64,000 nt of DNA from Cellvibrio zantedeschiae. Lineage in GTDB: Bacteria; Pseudomonadota; Gammaproteobacteria; Pseudomonadales; Cellvibrionaceae. How positions within the stretch are numbered: the first letter of the stretch is position 1; every line of letters begins with the position of its first letter. The notes below the pieces were generated by a model, which was not told where the DNA came from, made no database searches, and saw nothing but the letters and a program-made list of their open reading frames with translations. Both the position numbers and the translations under genes were made by a program. The stretch covers positions 248,001-312,000 of the forward strand of contig NZ_BMYZ01000001.1 in assembly GCF_014652535.1 (NCBI RefSeq). Direction: 5' to 3'. This document shows, piece after piece, positions 53,131 to 62,075 of this stretch.

Positions 53131-53931
53131 ATGATGCAAGCTTTGTTGGTGTTGCCCAAAAGCGGTGCCTTTTTGAAGGCAAAAATAAAATTATTGTGTG
53201 TAATTACTCTGGGTTTGTTGAGTAATTGGGCAGCGGCTGGAGAGGTAAATGTTTATGCCGCAGCGAGTTTGACGGATGCTGTAACTGAGTTAAGTTCGGC
53301 ATATCAAAAGACCCACCCTGACGTTGCGATTAAAAAATCTTTTGCTGGCTCGTCCACGCTTGCCAAGCAAATTGAAAATGGCGCACCAGCAGATATTTTT
53401 ATTTCGGCAGATAATGATTGGGCTGATTATTTAGGTAAACGTGGTCTGTTGGTGAGTGAATCGCGCAAGAAATTACTCAGCAATGATTTGGTATTGATTG
53501 CACCTTTGGCAAGCGATGTTAAGATCACTTTAGGCGCTGGCTTTAATTTTAATGCTGCTTTTACCGGACGTTTGTGTACAGGCGACACCGCATCTGTTCC
53601 CGTGGGTAAATATGCCAAGCAATCGCTTACGCACTACGGATGGTGGGATAAATCTTCAGCGCGCATTGTGGGGACTGAAGATGTTCGTACCGCATTGGCT
53701 TTTGTTGAGCGCGCAGAATGTAGCTTGGGGATCGTCTACAAAACTGATGCACAATTGAGCAAAAAAGTGAAAGTGGTGGCAACTTTTCCCGCTGCGAGCC
53801 ATGCACCTATTGAATATCCCGGTGCTTTAACCAAAAATGCGGGTGCTGACTCAAAGGCTTTTTGGGAATTCTTGCAAAGCGATGACGCTAAAGCTGTATT
53901 CGCTCGTTACGGCTTTGTCATTTTTAATTAA
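53131..53931 (+). CDS. modA: Molybdate ABC transporter substrate-binding protein
   Basis: This periplasmic protein of about 266 residues has a signal region (KIKLLCVITLGLLSNWAAAG), VNVYAAASLTDAVTELSSAY, FAGSSTLAKQIENGAPADIF and the C-terminal GIVYKTDA segment, all typical of ModA. I prefer the ATG at 53131 because gagg lies six bases upstream; the ATG at 53119 overlaps that site. It is followed by modB after a 182-base gap that holds a dispersed inverted repeat. Confidence 0.93.
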   Translation: MMQALLVLPKSGAFLKAKIKLLCVITLGLLSNWAAAGEVNVYAAASLTDAVTELSSAYQKTHPDVAIKKSFAGSSTLAKQIENGAPADIFISADNDWADYLGKRGLLVSESRKKLLSNDLVLIAPLASDVKITLGAGFNFNAAFTGRLCTGDTASVPVGKYAKQSLTHYGWWDKSSARIVGTEDVRTALAFVERAECSLGIVYKTDAQLSKKVKVVATFPAASHAPIEYPGALTKNAGADSKAFWEFLQSDDAKAVFARYGFVIFN

Positions 53932-54004
53932 GATTTAAATGAATGACATCATGTCCTGCTTTTCTCAAATACAGAGTAATCGAAAAGATATTTGAGTAAA
54001 TACT

Positions 54005-54072
54005 CTTCGACAAGCTCTTGGTGAGCCGGTTGGGATATTAAGTAGGTATCGCTCATCCTGAGCTTGTCGAAG
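54005..54072. repeat. Dispersed inverted repeat between modA and modB
   Basis: Two 13-base arms, cttcgacaagctc (54005-54017) and gagcttgtcgaag (54060-54072), face each other across 42 bases. I recall this word family as a common intergenic repeat in proteobacterial genomes (REP-like). It widens the modA-modB gap and may form a long hairpin that processes or stabilises the mRNA. Confidence 0.72.
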
Positions 54073-54113
54073 GATTTAGGGTGAGCTAGTTTTTATTCAG
54101 GATTGTGTTCTCT

Positions 54114-54809
54114 ATGTTGACTGAACCCGAGTGGCAAGCGCTCGCACTCTCTGCACAGGTTGGCCTGTGGGCCACGCTCGTGTGTTTGCTGCCGGGAATT
54201 GCTTGTGGATGGTTACTTGCGCGTAAAAGTTTTTTTGCAAAACCTGCGTTTGAAGCTCTTTTATTTATGCCAATGGTATTGCCGCCAACTGTGCCGGGCT
54301 ATTTATTATTAGTCACCTTTGGTTCGCAGGGTGTTGCTGGGCAATGGCTAAAAAATCATTTCAATATTGAGTTTGCGTTTAACTGGAAAGGTGCGGTTTT
54401 GGCTTCGGCAATTATTGCATTTCCCTTGATGGTACAAGCGGCAAAATTGTCTGTGCAAATGATTGATCGTCGCCTTGAGCAAGCTGCTAGTACCCTCGGT
54501 GCCAGCCCGTTAAAAGTATGGTTGACCGTAACCCTACCGCTTATGCTGCCCGGTATTTTAATTGGTTTGATTATGGTGTTTAGCCGCTCGCTTGGCGAAT
54601 TCGGCGCGACTATTACCTTTGTAGGAAATATTGCCGGTGAAACAAGAACGTTGCCCTTGGCGATCTACTCGGCAACTCACCAAATTGATGGCGATGCAAT
54701 TGCAATGCGGTTGATTTTTATCAGCTTGGCGTTTGCATTTTTTGCATTGTTATTGAGTAATGTGTTGTCACGTCGCACTGAAAAATGGCTGGGAGTTCAT
54801 CGTGCTTGA
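54114..54809 (+). CDS. modB: Molybdate ABC transporter permease
   Basis: This inner-membrane permease of about 231 residues has five to six hydrophobic segments and the EAA-type loop LEQAASTLGASPLKVWLTVTLP that couples to the ATPase, plus FSRSLGEFGATITFVGN, characteristic of ModB. ATG at 54114; a GTG three codons earlier is possible. Its end overlaps the modC start by eight bases. Confidence 0.94.
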   Translation: MLTEPEWQALALSAQVGLWATLVCLLPGIACGWLLARKSFFAKPAFEALLFMPMVLPPTVPGYLLLVTFGSQGVAGQWLKNHFNIEFAFNWKGAVLASAIIAFPLMVQAAKLSVQMIDRRLEQAASTLGASPLKVWLTVTLPLMLPGILIGLIMVFSRSLGEFGATITFVGNIAGETRTLPLAIYSATHQIDGDAIAMRLIFISLAFAFFALLLSNVLSRRTEKWLGVHRA

Positions 54810-55449
54810 TGTAGATATTAATGTTAAGCGCGATGATTTTTGCTTGCAGGTTTGTACAAAACTAGAAGCTCCTATCACCGGGATTTTAGGTGCATCTGGC
54901 AGTGGAAAAAGCACATTTTTAGCGGTAATTGCAGGTTTGTTGAAGCCGCAGCAGGGGTATATCCAACTCAATGATCAGCGTCTTTTCGACGCAAAAACTA
55001 ATCTCTGGAGTCCACCGCACAAACGCAGGATTGGTTTGGTTTTTCAGGATGGTCAACTGCTGCCGCATCTCTCGGTACACAATAATTTGCTTTACGGTTA
55101 CCGAAATATTACTCAATCTGAACGACATTTTGAGTTAAATGAAGTTGCAAAATTATTGGAAATTGAACATTTGCTGGATCGCAAAGCAACTGCGCTTTCG
55201 GGTGGTGAAAAACAACGTGTAGCTCTAGGGCGAGCAATTTTATATTCGCCATCCGTGTTGCTGATGGATGAACCGCTATCTTCGTTGGATGAGCGTTTAA
55301 AAAATCAGATTTTGCCGTTTTTTTTACGAATTAAATCGGAATGTAAAATTCCTATGGTTTACGTTACACACTCACCGCGTGAGCTTGATTTCTTGACAGA
55401 TACGCAGCTAGTGATGAGTGATGGTCAATTGTTGGCTAATGGAAATTAA
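54802..55449 (+). CDS. modC: Molybdate ABC transporter ATPase, short form lacking a MOP domain
   Basis: This 215-residue ATPase has a Walker A GASGSGKST, a Q-loop (GLVFQDGQLLPHLSV), the signature LSGGEKQRVALGRA and a Walker B VLLMDEPLSSLD with a downstream H-loop (VTHSPRELDFL). GTG start at 54802 with gggag eight bases upstream, overlapping modB by eight bases. Typical ModC proteins are near 350 residues and end in a molybdate-binding MOP domain; this one stops after the nucleotide-binding domain, so it would lack transinhibition by molybdate. The stop is unambiguous and no second frame continues the domain. Confidence 0.92.
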   Translation: MLDVDINVKRDDFCLQVCTKLEAPITGILGASGSGKSTFLAVIAGLLKPQQGYIQLNDQRLFDAKTNLWSPPHKRRIGLVFQDGQLLPHLSVHNNLLYGYRNITQSERHFELNEVAKLLEIEHLLDRKATALSGGEKQRVALGRAILYSPSVLLMDEPLSSLDERLKNQILPFFLRIKSECKIPMVYVTHSPRELDFLTDTQLVMSDGQLLANGN

Positions 55450-55844
55450 GTAGCGGATTCAGAAGCTAATGGCATTTTGCGTAAACAAGACTGCATTTTT
55501 TCAAAATGTTTATTGGTTATGATGGCGACTTCTGCTTGCAGGGCTCGGTAATCTTCCAGTATTTGTGCGCCTAATTTTGTTAATTGTGTTCCTCCACCGT
55601 TTGTTCCACCTTTTGCAGTATCGACTAATGGCTGTTGAAAGCAGCGATTCATTGCATCGACCAATAACCACGCACGCCTGTAACTCATACCCATTTTTTT
55701 TCCTGCGGCAGATATAGAACCTGTATCGCGAATTGCCTCAAGTAAATCTGCTTTTCCCGGGCCAAACGCAATTTCATTACCCAACATCACGCGCAATTGG
55801 GCACGTAATAGAGCGGTAGATTGTTGAGTGTTCTTTGCTGGCAT
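55446..55844 (-). CDS. modE: Short ModE-type regulator lacking a MOP domain
   Basis: This 132-residue protein is the winged-HTH half of ModE (IAFGPGKADLLEAIRDTGSI, SAAGKKMGMSYRRAWLLVDAM, GGTNGGGTQLTKLGAQ). Full ModE (about 260 residues) has two C-terminal MOP domains that bind molybdate; none is present here. Its last codon overlaps the modC stop region by four bases, tail to tail. HTH-only relatives exist in other bacteria, and how they sense molybdate is unclear to me. It probably binds the palindrome at 53050-53077. Confidence 0.87.
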   Translation of the reverse strand: MPAKNTQQSTALLRAQLRVMLGNEIAFGPGKADLLEAIRDTGSISAAGKKMGMSYRRAWLLVDAMNRCFQQPLVDTAKGGTNGGGTQLTKLGAQILEDYRALQAEVAIITNKHFEKMQSCLRKMPLASESAT

Positions 55845-55985
55845 TGGCGGATGTCCCGAGTCGAAAGTTGAACGCTAACATCCTGAGATAAGATTTTCAA
55901 ATAACCCGTTATACGCACGGTAAAATCCACGGTCAGTGTTATCCGGCTATAGAAATATGATTATGTTGTCATTTGACAATAATAA

Positions 55986-56020
55986 AAAAGCCGCATCTAA
56001 AAACTTAAGATGCGGCTTTT
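55986..56020 (-). terminator. Intrinsic terminator after the fourth TBDR
   Basis: A 12-bp stem (aaaagccgcatc/gatgcggctttt) has an 11-base loop and, on the minus strand, a T-rich tail. It starts 20 bases past the TBDR stop and separates it from modE. Confidence 0.9.
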
Positions 56021-56040
56021 AAAAACTTAATTTCTATGTC

Positions 56041-58392
56041 TTAAAATTTAATTGTTCCTTGAATCGCAACGCTTCTAGCGGGTTCATAGAACGCATAAAA
56101 GCCTGAGCCAGCACCTTTGGTTAACACGCTTGCAACGGGCAAGCCGTTGGCATAAGTGATAACAGATTCATCGGTGAGGTTTTTGCCAACCAATGCGACT
56201 TCCCATTTTTCATCCGCACCACTTAATGCAATGCGCGCATTAATTTTGGTGTATGACGATTGCTCAAAACGACTATCCAATGATGGTGTAGTTAAATACC
56301 CGGAATTGAAAACAACATCCAGGGTATTCGCAAGTTTCCAGCCATTGGGTAAATCGATATCGTAATCCCAACCTACATTGCCTTGGTATTTGGGTACGAA
56401 CTCTCGACGCATGCCCGTTTGATCGCAAGCTGTTGGCCCGCTATTAGCGGCTTGGCCAAATGCGCATTGCCCGTTGGGGAAGTCGAGGTATTCAAAGTCC
56501 AAATAGCTTGCACCGCCGCGCATTAATAAGTTGCTGGTAATTGCCCAGCGTCCGTCCACTTCCAAACCTTGCACGCGCGCTTCACCGGCGTTGGTAACAT
56601 TGAAGCTTAGGCTGCCGTCGAATTGGCTGGTTTGCATGTTGGTGAAGTCTGAGCGGAACAATGCAATGTTAAGTTCAGCTGAGCCGCTCGCAAGTAAAAA
56701 CTTGCCACCTAACTCATAGTTTTTCACATCTTCTTTTTCAAACTCCCAGCTACCGTTAGTGTCATTGCCCGGGTAGAGGCCGCCTAAAGCAGTAGGCGCG
56801 GAGTTGGCGCGAACATCGTAACCGCCAGATTTAAAGCCTGTGGTGTAACTGGCGTACAGGCGATCAGTTTTATTGATGTCTTGTTGGAAAATAATTTGCG
56901 GATCAAAACCTGATTCGCTGCGATCGCCCTTAACATTATGTGGATCAACTTTAAAACCAACCCAAAGTTTATTGTATGGATCATTGACGGTCCCTAGTGG
57001 CAACAAATCACCAGTCGGTGACACATGATATTGCGCGCGATCTGCATCTTTGGTTTCTGATGAATAACGTCCACCGAGAATTAAACGGTTGGTATCCGTA
57101 ATGTTCCAGGTAACTTGACCAAACACAGCATACAAACTGGTGTCCTGATTAAAGTCACGTTGCGTTGAGGCACCGCGCAACAACGGTGAAACGGCAGTGG
57201 CAATTACGCTGTTGGTAGGTACAAAAACTTTATCGTGGAATTTGATATTGCTGCCTTGATAAAATAAACCGCCAATCCAGGTAATCTTTTGATCTGCTGC
57301 CGACGTTAAGCGCAACTCCTGGCTCACCTGGCGATACTTTTCATCAGAATAAATATTGAAGCCAGACGCGCCGGTAAAATCACAATCGCACAATTCAGAA
57401 TAGGTGTAGCCGTTATAACCGGTCACAGATGTCAGTGTCATACCGCCAATATCGTGCTCAGCAGTCAGTGTGATGTTGTTTGTGTCGTTGTAACTATAGT
57501 CACCGTTAGATTGACGTTTGCCGTCTTCAGTCGTGTCTAATTGGAAGGCGCCAGCAGTTAAATAGGAAAGTATAGTTTTGTAAGGATTTGGATCTTTTGT
57601 CGTATTGAGCGCGCTGTTAGTGACAGGTTTAATCACTTCAATATTGCGACCATTGCTATCAAATGAACCGTCTTCCAATTTCAGGGTGATATCCCAAGTA
57701 TCAGTTGGTTTCCACTCCAAAGTTGCACGTATGACTTGGTCTTTATCAGCAGATTCGTTTCGATCCAGTGTAGTGTTTTCAATGAAGCCGTCAGTCTTGC
57801 GGCTCAAAATTGCCATGCGTCCGCCGACGGTATCGCTGATGGGGCCAGAGAGCACGAGGCGAGCTTCTTTTTCTTCAAACTCGGGTTCATAGCTCAAGTT
57901 TAAGCTGCCTTCAAATTCTTTTCCGGGCTTGGCGTTGATAATGCTAATTGCGCCCGCAGTACTGTTTTTGCCAAACAGAATACTTTGCGGGCCGCGCAAA
58001 ATTTCAATTCGCTCGATATCGAGGAAAGGTGCACGCGCTAACTGCGCGCGGCCATAGTGAATACCATCCACAAACATCGCCGCTGACTGCTCAAAGCCCT
58101 GGTTTACGCCTGAGCTGATGCCGCGAATCGCTATGTTTGTACCAATACCCGTTTGGGTCATGTTGAAGCTGGGGGTGTAATCGGCAATTCCCGCAATGCT
58201 GGTGATGCCGGTTTCTTCCAGTTTCGCGCCGTTAAGGGCGGTAAGGGAAATGGGTACGTCTTCCATTTTTTGTACGCGTTTTTGCGCGGTAACCACAACC
58301 TCATCCAGAGTGGGGGTTTCATCTGCTATGGCCGGAAAACTGATGTAACTGGCAATAACAACAGACAGTAAGCTGAGTTTTGGCAATTTCAC
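56041..58392 (-). CDS. TonB-dependent receptor (siderophore/other ligand type)
   Basis: This 783-residue outer-membrane receptor has a signal peptide (core LSLLSVVIASYISFPAIA), a TonB box (DEVVVTAQKR), a plug (MFVDGIHYGRAQLARA, DIERIEILRGPQSILFGKNS) and a barrel ending in IQGTIKF. It is smaller than the two carbohydrate-type receptors and has no STN domain. It resembles siderophore or vitamin-type receptors. Its own terminator separates it from the mod genes, so the ligand cannot be inferred from context. Confidence 0.88.
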   Translation of the reverse strand: MKLPKLSLLSVVIASYISFPAIADETPTLDEVVVTAQKRVQKMEDVPISLTALNGAKLEETGITSIAGIADYTPSFNMTQTGIGTNIAIRGISSGVNQGFEQSAAMFVDGIHYGRAQLARAPFLDIERIEILRGPQSILFGKNSTAGAISIINAKPGKEFEGSLNLSYEPEFEEKEARLVLSGPISDTVGGRMAILSRKTDGFIENTTLDRNESADKDQVIRATLEWKPTDTWDITLKLEDGSFDSNGRNIEVIKPVTNSALNTTKDPNPYKTILSYLTAGAFQLDTTEDGKRQSNGDYSYNDTNNITLTAEHDIGGMTLTSVTGYNGYTYSELCDCDFTGASGFNIYSDEKYRQVSQELRLTSAADQKITWIGGLFYQGSNIKFHDKVFVPTNSVIATAVSPLLRGASTQRDFNQDTSLYAVFGQVTWNITDTNRLILGGRYSSETKDADRAQYHVSPTGDLLPLGTVNDPYNKLWVGFKVDPHNVKGDRSESGFDPQIIFQQDINKTDRLYASYTTGFKSGGYDVRANSAPTALGGLYPGNDTNGSWEFEKEDVKNYELGGKFLLASGSAELNIALFRSDFTNMQTSQFDGSLSFNVTNAGEARVQGLEVDGRWAITSNLLMRGGASYLDFEYLDFPNGQCAFGQAANSGPTACDQTGMRREFVPKYQGNVGWDYDIDLPNGWKLANTLDVVFNSGYLTTPSLDSRFEQSSYTKINARIALSGADEKWEVALVGKNLTDESVITYANGLPVASVLTKGAGSGFYAFYEPARSVAIQGTIKF

Positions 58393-58575
58393 GAGGTGAG
58401 CTCCTCAATGCTTATTTTATTAAATGGATCAGAGAGTTAATGGGTGAAGCCTATGATTAGTAATAGCCCAAAATCCATAAAATACCAGCCGTCTAATGAT
58501 TTTGGCATGAGGATGCGCATTAACTTAATCACGCTTTGTGATCCAGTAGTCAGTCGCTACAAACACGGAATTTAC

Positions 58576-58604
58576 TTGTGCTTTTGAAACCTTGGGGGTA
58601 GTGT
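58576..58604 (+). promoter_or_regulatory. Probable sigma-70 promoter of rnpB
   Basis: TTGTGC (58576-58581) and TAGTGT (58599-58604) are 17 bases apart and 7 bases before the expected 5' end of the RNase P RNA at 58612. The boxes are weak matches, but the placement is right. Confidence 0.5.
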
Positions 58605-58611
58605 GCGCGCC

Positions 58612-59010
<399 letters not shown>

Positions 59011-59040
59011 ATTGTTACCCCAGATAAATTCTGGAAATGA

Positions 59041-59073
59041 ATCCCGAAACTGGCGACGGTTTCGGGATTTTTA
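59041..59073 (+). terminator. Intrinsic terminator of rnpB
   Basis: A perfect 10-bp stem (atcccgaaac/gtttcgggat) has an 8-base loop and is followed by a T-run, 30 bases after the RNA's 3' end. Confidence 0.93.
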
Positions 59074-59675
59074 TTGTTGATAAAAATAATCGGGGCGATT
59101 AAAAATTTAATATTGCGGGAGTTAAGCCTGTAAAGCCAATTAACAATACAGCTGGATCTGGTTTTGTCGAGAGCTAGCAAGTCGCAACCAACTTTAATCC
59201 GGTTAGCTAATCTAGTGAATCATGTTATTCACCGCTAGGTGTATTCGTCTTGTGTTTCAACATTTAAAAATTAATCAGCTTGCCTGATTAGCGAACCACT
59301 TTTTACCTCTCTTGCCATTTTCAAAACACAATGTTTGATGCATTGTCTAGGTTGGTTTTTAATTAAAATATTTAGAGTTTTAAAAATTGTCAGGAATATT
59401 TGAGATGTTTAGCAAATTCACCGATTGTATTTAACCTCGTGTTATTGAGATATTAAGTGCCAAGTCTAGTTGAACTAGTTTTTGAATTGTCGTTTAAATA
59501 TTTATTTAAAAATAAATATTCATAGTTAGTGAGACCTTTTGTCTGTACAAAAACTTATTTTATTTATATTTGGTTTATAAAAAGCCGATTTCGTAACACA
59601 TTGATTCTTTTTATCTCGGTAAACTGTGATCTTATAAACGGCGACCATTGAAGAATTTGGATTAAGGATAGAGAT
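59074..59675. other. AT-rich gene-free region after rnpB
   Basis: About 600 bases with no convincing frame. It holds an AT-only inverted repeat (aatatttatt/aataaatatt, 59497-59520) and a small ctagttgaactag dyad near 59466. The promoter of the small exported protein should lie near 59600-59660, but no clear boxes stand out. Confidence 0.5.
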
Positions 59676-60221
59676 ATGAAAAAACTATTGTTCCTGATAC
59701 TACTGCTTTCGTCTCAAGTGTTGTATGCAACACCTATTACGTTAGCGTTCGAATTTCTAGAGAGTTCAACGCCGGAGCGTCAAGGTCGCCTTGTTCTAAC
59801 GGGAGATATGAGTTTCAGTGGAACACATCCAGTTTTTAGTAATGTTTTACAGGGCTATATTCATTCCTCGGGTATGACATATATGTTTGGCGCCACTCAT
59901 TTTCGTTACGATTCGCTAGTAGGAAATGAATGGGGTAAAGGGTACGGTATAATGCACGTAAACGGAAAATATGTAGATGCTAAGGGTTTCGAGCAATCTG
60001 TATTAGCCTATTGTGAAGGGTTTGAAGACCGTTTTGCGAAAACAGGGTTGTTGGATGGTGAGGGTTATTTTCAGCTTGGCCACGCATCCAATTATCTTCC
60101 TGCACGTTTAAAATTATTAGTTGGTGAGCCGGCCTCTTGGTTGCTTTGTTTGGTGGGTGTTATTTTTTCCCTTCTCAGGTCGCGGGTTGACTCAGTCGCA
60201 TCTAGGAGAGAATCCGAATGA
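59676..60221 (+). CDS. Small exported protein with PEP-CTERM-like C-terminus
   Basis: This 181-residue protein has a signal peptide (KKLLFLILLLSSQVLYA), a beta-rich middle with no known domain, and a C-terminal GEPASWLLCLVGVIFSLLRSR: a PEP-like motif, a hydrophobic helix and a short basic tail. That is the tripartite PEP-CTERM sorting signal, recognised by exosortase in exopolysaccharide-producing Gram-negatives. The signal deviates in having GEPAS. A continuation of 11 residues after the basic tail is unusual. Good ribosome site (aaggatagag). Ordinary membrane anchoring is the alternative. Confidence 0.68.
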   Translation: MKKLLFLILLLSSQVLYATPITLAFEFLESSTPERQGRLVLTGDMSFSGTHPVFSNVLQGYIHSSGMTYMFGATHFRYDSLVGNEWGKGYGIMHVNGKYVDAKGFEQSVLAYCEGFEDRFAKTGLLDGEGYFQLGHASNYLPARLKLLVGEPASWLLCLVGVIFSLLRSRVDSVASRRESE

Positions 60222-60538
60222 GTGTTTGATGATGCTTCTCTTCAATATAATTCGAGGTCATCATAAAAAACTAGTCAAAAACAGATGGGTGTGTAATATT
60301 TGCCCTCTCAAAAATATCCCCCGTTAGTTGGTTATAGACCGCTTCCTTCTAAAAAATCACTTCTTTTAACCCAAAATAATTTCAAAGTTAAAGTGTTACT
60401 TTAACTTCGCGCGCCATTCTTTTGATTTTGCTGGATATATCGCTTTTCATCTTTTCCTGATCCCTACTAATTCCCTGCTGTTGTCTTCCAAATCCTGTTT
60501 TTTAGCGTGATTTTCCCCGCTTTTTACCGATTGCTTGC
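60222..60538. other. Gene-free region upstream of the mraZ promoter
   Basis: No convincing frame is present. A perfect 10-bp inverted repeat (aagttaaagt-gtt-actttaactt, 60386-60408) stands out, with no T-run after it, so it could be an operator or a weak terminator of the upstream gene. Confidence 0.5.
60386..60408. repeat. Perfect inverted repeat upstream of mraZ
   Basis: Ten-base arms aagttaaagt and actttaactt have a 3-base loop, 130 bases before the mraZ -35 box. A role as a regulatory dyad is possible but not supported by any other copy in this window. Confidence 0.6.
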
Positions 60539-60566
60539 TTGACTTTGAGTCTTCCCGATTTATAGT
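60539..60566 (+). promoter_or_regulatory. Promoter of the division/cell-wall cluster
   Basis: TTGACT (60539-60544) and TATAGT (60561-60566) are separated by 16 bases. The predicted start is near 60573, immediately before the MraZ-type repeats, matching the known layout of the mraZ promoter in gammaproteobacteria. Confidence 0.78.
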
Positions 60567-60573
60567 GTGCGTT

Positions 60574-60609
60574 GTGGAAAAAAGTGGGTTTTAGTGGTGT
60601 TTTGTGGAA
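60574..60609 (+). promoter_or_regulatory. MraZ-type operator: four TGG repeats at 10-bp spacing
   Basis: TGG begins at 60575, 60585, 60595 and 60605, each preceded by G, giving GTGG words at an exact 10-bp period. MraZ is known to bind tandem TGGG-type repeats separated by 5 bases in its own promoter. The array overlaps the predicted transcription start, so MraZ would block initiation. Confidence 0.8.
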
Positions 60610-60652
60610 AATTCCAACTAATAACGACAGCAAAAACAAAAAGTGGTGAAAC

Positions 60653-61093
60653 GTGTTCACAGGTAGTAACTCCATCAGCATGGACCCCAAGGGTCGCATG
60701 GCGATACCGACTCGCGTACGCGAAGAGTTGGTGGCGTCTTGTGGCGGGCGCCTAGTGGTAACTGCGCATACGCAAGATCGCTGCTTATTGGTGTATCCCG
60801 AGCCTGAATGGTTGGAGCTATTGCCGCAAATCGAAGCACTTCCCAGCTTTAACAAAGTTTCCCAGCGCACCAAGCGCATCCTGATTGGTTATGCCACTGC
60901 ATTGGAGATCGATGCCAGTGGTCGTGTGCTCGTCCCGCCAACCCTGCGTGAATACGCGAATCTTGATAAAAAAATGATGTTGGTTGGTCAGGGCAAAAAG
61001 CTGGAGTTGTGGAGTGAAGGAAGTTGGCTGGCGCTGTTGGATGAGCCTGCTGACGACGAAATTCCCAGCGAAATGCTCTCGCTTTCGCTTTAG
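60653..61093 (+). CDS. mraZ: Transcriptional regulator MraZ
   Basis: This 146-residue AbrB-fold DNA-binding protein has two tandem domains, each with a DxxGR motif ([16 protein letters not shown] and [16 protein letters not shown]). It is the first gene of the division/cell-wall cluster and represses it. GTG start at 60653 with a weak ribosome site (ggtgaaa). rsmH follows nine bases on. Confidence 0.95.
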   Translation: MFTGSNSISMDPKGRMAIPTRVREELVASCGGRLVVTAHTQDRCLLVYPEPEWLELLPQIEALPSFNKVSQRTKRILIGYATALEIDASGRVLVPPTLREYANLDKKMMLVGQGKKLELWSEGSWLALLDEPADDEIPSEMLSLSL

Positions 61094-61102
61094 GAGCAAT
61101 TC

Positions 61103-62035
61103 GTGACTCAACTCCAACATGTCACCGTACTTTTGCAGGAAGCGGTTGACGCGCTAGTTACTAATCCCGCTGGTTTTTATGTCGACGGTACTTTTGGTCG
61201 TGGTGGCCATAGTGCGTTGGTGCTGGAGCGCTTATCGGCTGATGGCCGTTTGCTTGGTATTGATAAAGACCTTGCGGCAATTGCGGTGGCAAACGAGCGC
61301 TTTGCGCAGGATTCCCGTTTCGAGATTGCGCACGGTTCGTTTGCGGAACTTGGCGATTTGATTGAAGCGCGCACCATGACCGGCAAGGTCGATGGTGTGT
61401 TGTTGGATTTGGGCGTGTCATCGCCCCAGTTGGATGAGGCGGAGAGAGGCTTCAGTTTCCAAAACGATGGCCCGCTGGATATGCGTATGGATCAAACCCG
61501 TGGTCAGAGCGCAGCTGAATGGGTGAATACAGCGGCCGAAGAAGATATCGCTTATGTGTTGAAAGAGTTTGGTGAGGAGCGATTTGCCAAGCGCATGGCG
61601 CGCGCGATTGTTGTCGAGCGTCAAACCAAACCATTTTCTCGCACCAGGCATTTGGCGGAAGTGATTAAGGAAGCTAATCCAGCGTGGGAAAAAGGCAAGC
61701 ATCCGGCAACGCGCGCTTTCCAGGCAATTCGCATTCATGTGAATAACGAATTGACGGATTTGGATGCAGTCTTAGAGCAGGCGTTGGAAGTTTTAGCTGT
61801 TGGTGGCCGCCTGGTTGTGATCAGTTTTCACTCTTTGGAAGATCGAGTAGTGAAACGTTTTATTCGTCGCCAGGAGTTGGGTGACCCTGTTCCGCGCGGC
61901 TTGCCTATTCGCGATGAACAATTAAATAAACGTATGCGCTCTTGCGGAAAAGCAATTAAAGCTAGCGATAGCGAAGTGGATATAAATGTGCGATCGCGCA
62001 GCGCGATCATGAGAGTCGCGGAGAAAATTTCTTAA
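61103..62035 (+). CDS. rsmH: 16S rRNA (cytosine-1402 N4) methyltransferase
   Basis: This 310-residue SAM-dependent enzyme has [13 protein letters not shown], the SAM motif [39 protein letters not shown] and [13 protein letters not shown]. It modifies the same nucleotide as RsmI, whose gene lies about 10 kb upstream. GTG start with taggag upstream. It is in the usual place between mraZ and ftsL. Confidence 0.96.
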   Translation: MTQLQHVTVLLQEAVDALVTNPAGFYVDGTFGRGGHSALVLERLSADGRLLGIDKDLAAIAVANERFAQDSRFEIAHGSFAELGDLIEARTMTGKVDGVLLDLGVSSPQLDEAERGFSFQNDGPLDMRMDQTRGQSAAEWVNTAAEEDIAYVLKEFGEERFAKRMARAIVVERQTKPFSRTRHLAEVIKEANPAWEKGKHPATRAFQAIRIHVNNELTDLDAVLEQALEVLAVGGRLVVISFHSLEDRVVKRFIRRQELGDPVPRGLPIRDEQLNKRMRSCGKAIKASDSEVDINVRSRSAIMRVAEKIS

Positions 62036-62075
62036 TAATTAATTAAAAACGATCACACAAATTAATAGGAACATC

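Noticed and set aside
60121-60327. 68-codon plus-strand frame overlapping the end of the PEP-CTERM-like gene
   Set aside because: Frame-shifted shadow for half its length, with no ribosome site for the rest.
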